Assembly (NCBI GenBank): GCA_934432675.1
Contig: CAKRYT010000002.1
Location: forward strand, 62,001-126,000
Length of the DNA stretch: 64,000 nt
Reading direction: 5' to 3'
From: an uncultured Eubacteriales bacterium
Lineage (GTDB): Bacteria; Bacillota; Clostridia; Oscillospirales; CAG-272
The notes below the pieces were generated by a model that was not told the origin of the DNA, made no database searches, and worked only from the letters and a program-made list of their open reading frames with translations. This document shows, piece after piece, positions 8,848-16,094 of this stretch (positions are counted from its first letter, which is position 1; every line of letters starts with the position of its first letter). The position numbers and the translations under genes were made by a program.

Positions 8848-9614
8848 CGCCCGTCACCTCCCCGCCGTGCGCGGCGGACAAGGTAGGCGGCAACGCCGAC
8901 GACCCCGCCGATGAGGATAAAGAACACAGAGGAAAAACGCACCGAAAACAGCGACAGCAGGACAAGTGCCGCCGCCGTGACGAGTGCGAGGGTCCGCCCG
9001 AGCGGGTCACGCCCGAGTCCCCGGAACAGGCGGATGCCCGCCGAGGCGATGAGGTACACGACCGCCGCCTGCACGCCGCGGAAGGCGTACGCCACGTAGG
9101 TGAGCGAGACGAAACGGTCGAAAAAGAGCGAAATCGCCCAGATGATGAGAAAGGCGGGCAGGCAGACGCCGAGGGTGGCGACGGCGGCACCGGGCACGCC
9201 CGCGAGGCGATAACCGACGTAGGTCGCGCTGTTCACGGCGATGGGGCCCGGGGTGGACTCCGCGATCGCCGTCATGTTGAGGAACTCATCCTGCCCGAGC
9301 CAGCCGCGTTTCGTGACCAGTTCGTTTTCGAGCAGGGCGGTCATGGCATAGCCGCCGCCGAAGGCGAAGAGCCCGATTTTCAGCATGGTGAGGAAAAGGC
9401 AGGGGAGCAGGCGTCGCCCGCTGCGCGGGGCGTTGACTTTTCGGTCTGGCTCCGCGCCGTCTGCCGGGGTGTATGCCGCGTTATCCGTTACGCCGGGGGG
9501 TGTGCCGCCTGTCGAGGTGTCTGCCGTAACGTCTGCCGCGGTATCCGTCGCGTCGGGGGGTACACCGTCTTTTGCGGCGTGTAACGCGCCGTCATCGGTG
9601 GGCAAATGCTTCAT
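8844..9614 (-). CDS. Chromate transporter family protein (first half subunit) with low-complexity N-terminus
   Basis: Partner CHR half protein: FAFGGGYAMTALLENELV and AESTPGPIAVNSATYVGYRLAG are the family signature, followed by further hydrophobic segments and a basic C-terminus. The first roughly 70 residues are a Thr/Ala/Asp/Pro-rich tract with loosely repeated motifs (ADTSTGGTPPGV, AYTPADGAEP) that is not part of the CHR fold. I chose the ATG at 9614; a GTG at 9635 overlaps the stop of the upstream c-di-AMP receptor gene as GTGA and is the alternative, adding seven residues. It ends in an ATGA overlap with the second subunit. Confidence 0.85.
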   Translation of the reverse strand: MKHLPTDDGALHAAKDGVPPDATDTAADVTADTSTGGTPPGVTDNAAYTPADGAEPDRKVNAPRSGRRLLPCLFLTMLKIGLFAFGGGYAMTALLENELVTKRGWLGQDEFLNMTAIAESTPGPIAVNSATYVGYRLAGVPGAAVATLGVCLPAFLIIWAISLFFDRFVSLTYVAYAFRGVQAAVVYLIASAGIRLFRGLGRDPLGRTLALVTAAALVLLSLFSVRFSSVFFILIGGVVGVAAYLVRRARRGGDGR

Positions 9615-9631
9615 TTTTGGGAGAGCCCCCC

Positions 9632-9961
9632 TCACATTTTCTCAAAATGGGTGATGTCGCTGACGAAGACGGTGGCACCGCCGACGGGAATCGTCGCCGT
9701 CGTGGCAAGGGGCGTATGTACCGAACTCGTGTGCATGGAGGGCATCTGTGCGGGCTCCATGCGGCGGGCGCAGTGGGTGCGGATGATGCCGAGCGTCTCA
9801 TCCAGGCGGTCGTCGTCGATACCGATGAGCAGGGTCGTGTTCCCTGCGCTGAGGAACCCGCCGGTACTCGCCATTTTGGTGAAGGCGACGCCTGCCTCAC
9901 GCAGGGCGTCGCAGACGAACGGGGCATCCTTTTTGTGGACGATGGCGGTAATCATTTTCAT
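9632..9961 (-). CDS. darA: Cyclic-di-AMP receptor, DarA/PstA family
   Basis: PII-like cytosolic protein that binds cyclic di-AMP in Bacillota; 109 residues. MKMITAIVHKKDAPFV, then ASTGGFLSAGNTTLLIGIDD, and the C-terminal VGGATVFVSDITHFEKM match Bacillus DarA (YaaQ) block by block. The ATG at 9961 is preferred over the longer frame because AAAGGAG lies eight bases upstream. Its stop overlaps the possible GTG start of the chromate-transporter gene, so the second messenger receptor and the transporter pair are probably co-translated. The function of DarA is not firmly established even in model species. Confidence 0.9.
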   Translation of the reverse strand: MKMITAIVHKKDAPFVCDALREAGVAFTKMASTGGFLSAGNTTLLIGIDDDRLDETLGIIRTHCARRMEPAQMPSMHTSSVHTPLATTATIPVGGATVFVSDITHFEKM

Positions 9962-10094
9962 GGTACGGTCTCCTTTCACGCGATAATAAAATCGTTTGGG
10001 TCACGTCGGGGTGTGCGTGGTCCGCCGGGGTGTCGTCAACCCGGGCGGCCGGGGTCCGTGGGCACGAGTCAGGGGGTGCTTCCGGACGCTGTAT

Positions 10095-10877
10095 TTACGC
10101 CTCCTCTGAGGGTGCCTCGGGTGCCTCCGCGGCGTAGCGGGCGAGCAGGTAACGATGGAGGAAAAACCAGCCGATGCCGAGGAGCAGGTAGAGGATGGAG
10201 CCCACCTGCGAGGGGGAGAGGGTGCCGCCGAAGATCTGCCCGCGGTCGTCGCCGCGGAAAAATTCGATGATAAAACGGAAGATGCCGTAGGCAACGAGGT
10301 AGATGCTCAACGTGTAGGGGCACTTCCATTTGAGGACGAGCAGGGTGAGGACGGCAAAGAGCAGGAACAGAAACGCCGCCTCAAACAGCTGGGTGGGCAG
10401 GCGGGTGCCGGAGACGTTTTTGAACTGCACCCCGAAGATCGAATCCGTCTCGCGCCCGTAGCAGCAGCCGGCGAAGAAACAGCCGATGCGCCCGAATCCG
10501 TGTGCCACGGTGATGCAGCAGGGGATGACGGGCAGGATGTCGAGCAGGTGGAGTTTCAGGCGTTTCCTGAGGAGGAAATACACGATGAGGAAGAAACCCG
10601 CGCCGCCGATGAGCCCGGGGACGACGGTAATCCCGCTCCCGAGATCAAATCCTCCCGCGGGGTTTTTGATGTAGTTCAGCGTGGCCTGCACGAGGGCGGC
10701 GACACCGAAACCGACGAGGATGGAGAACACGCCGTCGTAGAAACAGAAATCCACGAGCCCGGTCGCGACTCCGAGGCGTTTCGAGTAGAGATACAGCACG
10801 AGAAAGCAGGCGAGGATGCCGACGGCAATCATAATGCCGTACATATGGACATTCCAGAAGAGGGCGTCCGGTAACAT
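10095..10877 (-). CDS. lgt: Prolipoprotein diacylglyceryl transferase family protein
   Basis: Integral membrane enzyme that transfers diacylglycerol from phosphatidylglycerol to the lipobox cysteine of prolipoproteins; 260 residues with about seven membrane helices. The core HGFGRIGCFFAGCCYG is the family signature in the cysteine-rich variant common in Clostridia, followed by LPTQLFEA and FRFIIEFFRGDDRG. The start at 10877 follows AAAGGAG; the longer frame upstream is Pro/Arg-rich noise. At least two lipoprotein substrates are encoded in this window (54194 and 57494). The variant motif leaves some doubt as to whether it is the main Lgt or a paralog. Confidence 0.85.
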   Translation of the reverse strand: MLPDALFWNVHMYGIMIAVGILACFLVLYLYSKRLGVATGLVDFCFYDGVFSILVGFGVAALVQATLNYIKNPAGGFDLGSGITVVPGLIGGAGFFLIVYFLLRKRLKLHLLDILPVIPCCITVAHGFGRIGCFFAGCCYGRETDSIFGVQFKNVSGTRLPTQLFEAAFLFLLFAVLTLLVLKWKCPYTLSIYLVAYGIFRFIIEFFRGDDRGQIFGGTLSPSQVGSILYLLLGIGWFFLHRYLLARYAAEAPEAPSEEA

Positions 10878-11041
10878 GGGAAAACTCCTTTCGGTGTGGG
10901 AAAATCGCGGCGGGCGAGCCGCCGGGAGAGTAGGATAAACGCGAAAAACGGGCGAGCCGCCGTGCGGCGGGGCAGGTGACGGAGATGCGGGTGCAACCGC
11001 CCGATGGCGGGGGTCGCGGTGCGGTCGGCGGGACAAATAAT

Positions 11042-11094
11042 GTATCCTGTCGGCGGAGCCCACGCATCCTGTCGAACGAGGCGTATCCTGTCGG
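11042..11094. repeat. Three short direct repeats between lgt and the aminotransferase
   Basis: The motif GTATCCTGTCGG occurs at 11042-11053 and 11083-11094, with a variant GCATCCTGTCGA at 11064-11075, directly after the aminotransferase stop codon. Spacing is 22 and 19 bp. No function is apparent. Confidence 0.55.
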
Positions 11095-12282
11095 TCAGTC
11101 GGCGGACGGCCCGGCAGTGCCGCGGAAAGAGGCGACCCCTCGGGTGAGCCGACGGAGCCCTTCGAGGACGGTCGCGCGCGGAGCGGCGACGTTCATCCGC
11201 AAGAACGGGCGACCGACCTCCCCGTACACGCCGCCCGCCGTGAGATACAGCCCCGCCGCATGGCGGAGGTGGTCGGCGAGGGGCGCGGCATCGGGGGTGA
11301 TGCGCGAGGCGTCGAGCCAGAGCAGGTAGGTCGCGTCGCCACCCACCACGCGGAGGTCGGGGCATTCCCGCGCGAGCGTCTCACGCACGAGGCACTTGTT
11401 TTCGTACAGGTAGGCACGGAGGGCATCCAGCCACGGTGCCCCCTTCGTAAACGCCGCGACGGCGGCGGTGACGGCAAAGGCATTCGGCTCTGCAACCTCG
11501 TCGGTGTTGAGTCCGCGTTCGACGCGGTGCCGCAGGGTCGGGTCGGGGGTGACGACGCACGCCGTCTGCAACCCGGCGAGGTTGAACGCCTTGGTCGGGG
11601 CAAGGAGCGTCACGCTGTTTTCCCGGCATTCCTCCGAGACGGACGCAAAGGGCGTATAGGAGAGACCGGGGTCGGTGAGGTCGCAATGGATCTCGTCCGA
11701 CACGACGATGACGTGATGCTTCCTGGCGAGCGCGCCGATCCTCGCGAGCGTTTCGCGGGGCCAGATTTTGCCCACGGGATTATGCGGGTTACAGAGAATC
11801 ATCATGGAGGTCTCGGGGTCGGCGAGCCCCGCCTCCAAAGCCGCAAAATCGACGTCGTAGGTGCCGCCCTCGTAACGGAGGGGGCAGGCCAGGAGGTGCC
11901 TGCCGTTGTTGACGACGGAGTTGAAAAAGATGTTATAGACGGGGGTCATGACCAGCACGTTTTCCCCGACGGTGGTGAGTTTGCGGACAACGGAGGAGAG
12001 CGCGGGGATGACGCCGGTCGTAAAGGTCAGCCACGCGGGGGCAAAGGTGACGCCGTGGCGCGTCTGCCACCAGTCACAGTAGGCGCGGTACCATGCCTCC
12101 GGCACATCCGAGTAGCCGAAGACGCCGTGCGCGAGCCGTGCGGCGAGTGCGTCCCGGACGGCGGGGGCGGTCATGAAGTCCATGTCCGCAACCCACATGG
12201 GGAGTTCCCCCGCGGGCACGTCCCATTTGAGTGAGTCGGTCCCCCGGCGGTCGACGGGAGTGTCGAAATCGAAGGCAGTCAC
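11095..12282 (-). CDS. PLP-dependent aminotransferase, PatB/MalY type (C-S lyase)
   Basis: Fold-type I PLP enzyme of the MalY/PatB group, usually cystathionine beta-lyase or C-S lyase activity; 395 residues. DSLKWDVPAGELPMWVADMDF is the typical N-terminal block, NPHNPVGKIW and VSDEIHCDL the cofactor-binding blocks, and LAPTKAFNLAGLQTA carries the Schiff-base lysine. The start is a GTG at 12282, supported by GGGAGG nine bases upstream and by the conserved N-terminus; the ATG-initiated longer frame reads through DUF3737 in another frame. One base separates it from the upstream DUF3737 stop, so the pair is an operon. Confidence 0.9.
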   Translation of the reverse strand: MTAFDFDTPVDRRGTDSLKWDVPAGELPMWVADMDFMTAPAVRDALAARLAHGVFGYSDVPEAWYRAYCDWWQTRHGVTFAPAWLTFTTGVIPALSSVVRKLTTVGENVLVMTPVYNIFFNSVVNNGRHLLACPLRYEGGTYDVDFAALEAGLADPETSMMILCNPHNPVGKIWPRETLARIGALARKHHVIVVSDEIHCDLTDPGLSYTPFASVSEECRENSVTLLAPTKAFNLAGLQTACVVTPDPTLRHRVERGLNTDEVAEPNAFAVTAAVAAFTKGAPWLDALRAYLYENKCLVRETLARECPDLRVVGGDATYLLWLDASRITPDAAPLADHLRHAAGLYLTAGGVYGEVGRPFLRMNVAAPRATVLEGLRRLTRGVASFRGTAGPSAD

Positions 12283-12283
12283 G

Positions 12284-13129
12284 TCACACGTCCTCCCGCA
12301 CGATGATGGTGGTCTTCCCGGGGTCGACACGGTCGCGGTCGATCGTGAGGGTGCCGATGTGATCGGCGCGGATGATGCCGCCCGAGGGGTTGAGCACGCT
12401 GTCGACGGAGCCCGTGATGTCGGCATCCACCGTCGAATATTCAAAGGCGAGGGTGGTGTTCACGAGCCGACAGTTTTTGAGGGTCAGGCGGTCGATATAA
12501 CAGAAACCTTGGAGGCTCTCGACCGTGCAGTTCACCAGTGTCAGGCACTTTGCGTTCCAGCCGAGATATTCCCCCGCGATATACGAGTCGCAGACCGTGA
12601 CGTTTTCACTGTTCCAGAAGGCGTCTTTGGTGAGCAGTCGGGAGGAACGGAGCGTGACATCCCGGGCACCGTCAAAGGCGTAGTTGCCTTCCAGGTGCAG
12701 TTCCTCCGCGTCCACCCCTTCCGCGTTCATGAGGAGATAGTCGCCGCGCGCGTCCAGGCGGCGGATGGTGACGTCGCGGCAGGACCACAGCGTCTCGGCG
12801 GCGTCCGTCATCGTGACACCCGTGAGGGTGATGCCGCGCGAGCGGCGGAAGGTCTTGGGCGCGTGGATAACGGTATCGCGGACGGCGATGTTCTCGGTGT
12901 ACCAGATGCCCGCGCGGGCATTGTCCGAGAGGGTACAGTCCGTGAGGGTGATGTCGTGCCCGTACCACAGCGGGTATTTCCAGCGGAAAGTGCATCCGGA
13001 GAGGGACAGGCGGGCACTCTCTTTGAGCGGGGACTCGCCGTCCTCAAAAATGCAGTCGGTGAGCGTCAGGTCCCGGGCACCGAACAGTGCCCGCTCACCC
13101 GTGTAAATTTTGTTTGCAAAAGTTTCCAT
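12284..13129 (-). CDS. DUF3737 family right-handed beta-helix protein
   Basis: 281 residues. From about residue 20 the sequence is a chain of short repeats of the form (D/N)-hydrophobic-x-L-x-(N/D)-C, for example ARDLTLTDCIFEDG, GHDITLTDCTLSD and CLTLVNCTVESL, which predicts a parallel beta-helix. No signal peptide is seen, so it is probably cytoplasmic. The start METFANKIYTGERALF at 13129 follows GGGAG. It is transcribed from the promoter at 13160-13188 together with the aminotransferase. The biochemical role of DUF3737 is not known to me. Confidence 0.85.
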   Translation of the reverse strand: METFANKIYTGERALFGARDLTLTDCIFEDGESPLKESARLSLSGCTFRWKYPLWYGHDITLTDCTLSDNARAGIWYTENIAVRDTVIHAPKTFRRSRGITLTGVTMTDAAETLWSCRDVTIRRLDARGDYLLMNAEGVDAEELHLEGNYAFDGARDVTLRSSRLLTKDAFWNSENVTVCDSYIAGEYLGWNAKCLTLVNCTVESLQGFCYIDRLTLKNCRLVNTTLAFEYSTVDADITGSVDSVLNPSGGIIRADHIGTLTIDRDRVDPGKTTIIVREDV

Positions 13130-13159
13130 GTTTCGACTCCCGGAGTTTTGCTTGTCTTT

Positions 13160-13188
13160 ATTGTACCACCGCGCGCGGAAAATAGCAA
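13160..13188 (-). promoter_or_regulatory. Promoter of DUF3737-aminotransferase pair
   Basis: Minus strand: TTGCTA at 13188-13183, 17-base spacer, TACAAT at 13165-13160, about 30 bp before the DUF3737 start. The rest of the gap up to the hydrogenase terminator (13189-13410) is GC-rich and holds nothing I can name. Confidence 0.7.
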
Positions 13189-13410
13189 TGCACATTCTAT
13201 GAATTGTTACCCGCGCGCGGTGGGGCGGAGCGGGCGCGACGCGGAAACGTCGGCAGAGACGGTCAGTCGGACGGGAGACGGAAAGCAAAGCCGGAGAAGC
13301 AGGGGAGGCAGAGGCATCAGGGGGGCGGAGCGGGCGCGACGGGAAAACGCATGGACGGAACGGACGAAAAACGGCGGTGGCGAAAAGAGACGCTGCCGGG
13401 GAAAACGGGG

Positions 13411-13457
13411 TAAAAAAACACGGCGTTGTGCCGGAAAAACCGGGCACAACGCCGTGA
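13411..13457 (-). terminator. Terminator of the rex-adhE-hydrogenase operon
   Basis: Sixteen-base-pair stem with one bulge between 13419-13434 and 13440-13456, AAAAA on the plus strand as loop, and seven Ts at 13418-13412 on the minus strand. It lies 25 bp after the hydrogenase stop. Confidence 0.92.
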
Positions 13458-13481
13458 CATGACTTGCACGGACCATGAAAA

Positions 13482-14906
13482 TTATTTCAACTGGGAGACG
13501 GCGTCCGAGATGGTCTTTTCCAGTGCCTCTCTGCCGTAGCGGTCCACGTCGTCGCGGCTGCGCGGCTCGTGGGTCAGGCATCCGGCACCGCCGATACAGC
13601 CGCCGATGCACGCCATGCCCTCGATGAAGTTGGCATCGAGCAGCCCCTTGGATTTTTTGAGCAGTGCGACGCGGCACGCCTCAATCCCGTCGCAGGCGCA
13701 GGCGTTCAGGGCAAAGTCGGTGAGCCCCTGTTCTTTCAGCCCCTCGGCGACGGCATCGGAGAGCCCGCCCGAGCGGGCGAAGATGCGCCCGTAGTAGGAG
13801 GCGTTGTCCAGGACCCCCTCGGGGAGGGTGGTGATGTCGATGTCGCGGCTGTCGAAGAGTGCTTGGAGTTCTTCAAAAGTCATTGCCACGTCGACGTAGG
13901 GTTTCACTTCTTCCTTCTGTACCTCTGCTTTCTTTGCCGTGCAGGGGCCGATGAAGACCACCTTCGCACCCGGGTCGGTCTCCTTGATATACTTGGAGAT
14001 GGTCGCCATCGGCGAGAGGTTATGCGACACGAACGGCAGGAGGTCGGGGAAGTTCTTGTGGATGTAGTCGACAAACGCCGGGCAGCAGGAACTGGTCAGG
14101 AATCCCTTTTCCGCAAGTTCGCGCGATTCCGCCTCCGCCACCATGTCGGCACCGAGTGCCGCCTCAATGACGGCGTGGAAACCGAGTTCTTTGAGCCCCG
14201 TGATGACCTGCCCGAGTTTCGCATAGGTAAACTGGCTGGAAATCGACGGCGCGACGACGGCGTAGGTCTTGTACTTCCGGTTGTCCTCGCTCTTTTTCAG
14301 GAGGTCGATGACGTTCAGGATAAAGGATTTATCCGTGATGGCACCGAACGGGCACTGGTAGACGCAGGCACCGCAGGCAATGCACTTCGACCCGTCGATG
14401 GTCGCCGCTTTCTCCTCGTTCATGGAGATTGCCTTGACCTTGCAGGCGTTCTGACACGGACGCTTGCGCCCGACGATCGCCGTAAAGGGGCAGACCTTGG
14501 AGCACGCGCCGCACTCTTTGCACTTGGTCTTATCGATGTGTGCGACGTGGTTCTGGTCGAACGAAATGGCACCGAAACGGCAGACGTCCTCGCAACGGTG
14601 CGCGAGGCATCCGCGGCAGGCGTTCGTGACCTCGTAGCCGCCGACGGGGCACTCGTCGCACGCGATGTCGATGACCTCGATCACGTTCGGATTGCTCTTG
14701 TCGCCGCCCATGGCGATCTTGACGCGCTCGGCGAGGATGGCACGCTCCTTATAGACGCAGCAACGCATGGTCGGTACCTTGCCGGGGACGATGGTCTTCG
14801 GGATGTCGACCGCGCTCTCGGGCAGGCGGTCTGCCCATGCCTCGCGCGCGACCTCGCGCAGGACCTTATATTTGAGGTGCTGTACTTTGGTATCAAACTT
14901 TTTCAT
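13482..14906 (-). CDS. Monomeric [FeFe] hydrogenase, group B-like
   Basis: 474 residues. An N-terminal ferredoxin-like region contains several Cys clusters (CRGCLAHRCEDVC, CKECGACSKVCPF, CQNACKVKA, CIACGACVYQCPF), followed by the H-cluster domain. L1 is TSSCCPAFVDYI with Cys274/Cys275, L2 is IGPCTAKKAEV with Cys322, L3 is EGMACIGGCIGGAG with Cys433/Cys437, so all H-cluster ligands and the proton-transfer cysteine are present. The SSCCPAF form of L1 resembles group B hydrogenases. It probably makes H2 from reduced ferredoxin in the cytoplasm. It is the last gene of the rex operon, 15 bp after the SpoIIE-type phosphatase. A close paralog lies at 24605-26041. Confidence 0.93.
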   Translation of the reverse strand: MKKFDTKVQHLKYKVLREVAREAWADRLPESAVDIPKTIVPGKVPTMRCCVYKERAILAERVKIAMGGDKSNPNVIEVIDIACDECPVGGYEVTNACRGCLAHRCEDVCRFGAISFDQNHVAHIDKTKCKECGACSKVCPFTAIVGRKRPCQNACKVKAISMNEEKAATIDGSKCIACGACVYQCPFGAITDKSFILNVIDLLKKSEDNRKYKTYAVVAPSISSQFTYAKLGQVITGLKELGFHAVIEAALGADMVAEAESRELAEKGFLTSSCCPAFVDYIHKNFPDLLPFVSHNLSPMATISKYIKETDPGAKVVFIGPCTAKKAEVQKEEVKPYVDVAMTFEELQALFDSRDIDITTLPEGVLDNASYYGRIFARSGGLSDAVAEGLKEQGLTDFALNACACDGIEACRVALLKKSKGLLDANFIEGMACIGGCIGGAGCLTHEPRSRDDVDRYGREALEKTISDAVSQLK

Positions 14907-14921
14907 TTTCGGGTTCCTTCA

Positions 14922-16094
14922 TCAGAAATAACTGACTTTGATTCGTTTTCCCATCCTGACAAGGCAATCGGACAGTTCTTTCACCAGATTCATCTTGATG
15001 TTGAAGTTGATGGGCAGATCGGGATTCTGGTGGGCGGGGTTGACGGCTCTGCCGACGAAGAAATTGATGTCGGTCGCCTCTTCAAAGAGCATGCGCGCGA
15101 TCATGGATGCGCCGTCGTGGCGGAAGTTCCACTGCTCGTAACTCTTGTTGTCGCTGAGATAGTCCTTCGCGTACTCGACCACGCGGTTGACCGTAATGAC
15201 CCCCTCGGTCACGAGGTCCACGCCGTCGATCTCCGCCGTGGGCGGAATGTCACTCTGTTCAAAATTGAGTCCCACGCGCACGGGCTTGCCGAGGTATTTC
15301 GCCACGATCGAAGAGGTAGTGCCGCCGCAGACGATGTGCTTCCCCTCCTTGGAGAAGAAGAGTGCCATCATGCGGTTGCAGTCGTCGCGGTTGGAGGGGG
15401 GGCCGAACAGGAGATTCATCGGCACGCGCCGCCGTATCTTCACGATGCAGGCGGTGGCGTCATCCCCCGGTTTTCCGCCGTAGAGGCGGTTGCACTCGTC
15501 GATGAGCATGGTGGAGAGCGTCTTGGCGGTATAGCCGCCCGCGGCGTTCGCCTCCATGAAACCGATGATGTCCTCCCGCTTCCAGCCGAAGTTGTAGGTC
15601 AGCCCCAGCCCCGCGTGCGGACAACCGTCGCTCATGAGGATGAAGATGTCCTCCTCTTCCAGGCGAATGACGGACTTGTAGATCTTTTTGCCCCCGATGG
15701 ACATTTCGGTCTTCGGGTAGTCGTAGTTTTTGCCCCCGCGGAGCAGGATGACGAGGGGATTGTCAAACTGAATGACCTCCGCCTCGCTGTTGTTCACGAG
15801 GTGCAGGATGGTAAAGGTGGAGTAGGCGACCCCGCGCACCGAGCAGATCGGCAGGGTGGCGGCAATCGTCTCGACACAGTCTTCCAGCGACAGTCCCTGT
15901 GCCATCATGGTGGAGATGATCTTGGAGGTCAGAGTGGAGAGGATGCTCGCCTTGACCCCCGAGCCGAGGCCGTCCGCAAGGACGACCACGGTCGAATTTT
16001 CCGATTGCTCGACGACGTCCACGTGGTCGCCGCAGAGTTGCTCGCCGACGTGGTTGACACTTTGGTAGCCGATATCGGCACAGAGTTCATTCAT
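14922..16094 (-). CDS. SpoIIE-family (PP2C) serine phosphatase linked to hydrogenase
   Basis: 390 residues. The first about 215 form a PP2C/SpoIIE phosphatase: ADGLGSGVKASILSTL, ILMSDGCPHAGLG and GDDATACIVKI provide the metal-binding aspartates. The remaining about 170 residues, which are common in the hydrogenase-linked branch, contain VCGGTTSSIVAKYLGKPV and have no assigned catalytic role that I know. No membrane helices are seen. It overlaps the sensory hydrogenase by 8 bp and precedes the group B hydrogenase by 15 bp. Genes of this type accompany the phosphatase-associated group C3 sensory [FeFe] hydrogenases; the target phosphoprotein is unknown. Confidence 0.88.
   Translation of the reverse strand: MNELCADIGYQSVNHVGEQLCGDHVDVVEQSENSTVVVLADGLGSGVKASILSTLTSKIISTMMAQGLSLEDCVETIAATLPICSVRGVAYSTFTILHLVNNSEAEVIQFDNPLVILLRGGKNYDYPKTEMSIGGKKIYKSVIRLEEEDIFILMSDGCPHAGLGLTYNFGWKREDIIGFMEANAAGGYTAKTLSTMLIDECNRLYGGKPGDDATACIVKIRRRVPMNLLFGPPSNRDDCNRMMALFFSKEGKHIVCGGTTSSIVAKYLGKPVRVGLNFEQSDIPPTAEIDGVDLVTEGVITVNRVVEYAKDYLSDNKSYEQWNFRHDGASMIARMLFEEATDINFFVGRAVNPAHQNPDLPINFNIKMNLVKELSDCLVRMGKRIKVSYF

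Noticed and set aside
6502..8886. Plus-strand open frame opposite the M3 peptidase and CHR genes
   Set aside because: Same shadow effect; no homologous blocks, while the minus strand carries intact HEAGH and CHR motifs.
8266..9961. Interpretation of the CHR pair as a chromate resistance cassette
   Set aside because: No chrB regulator, reductase or mobile context; the chromosomal c-di-AMP link argues for a housekeeping role.
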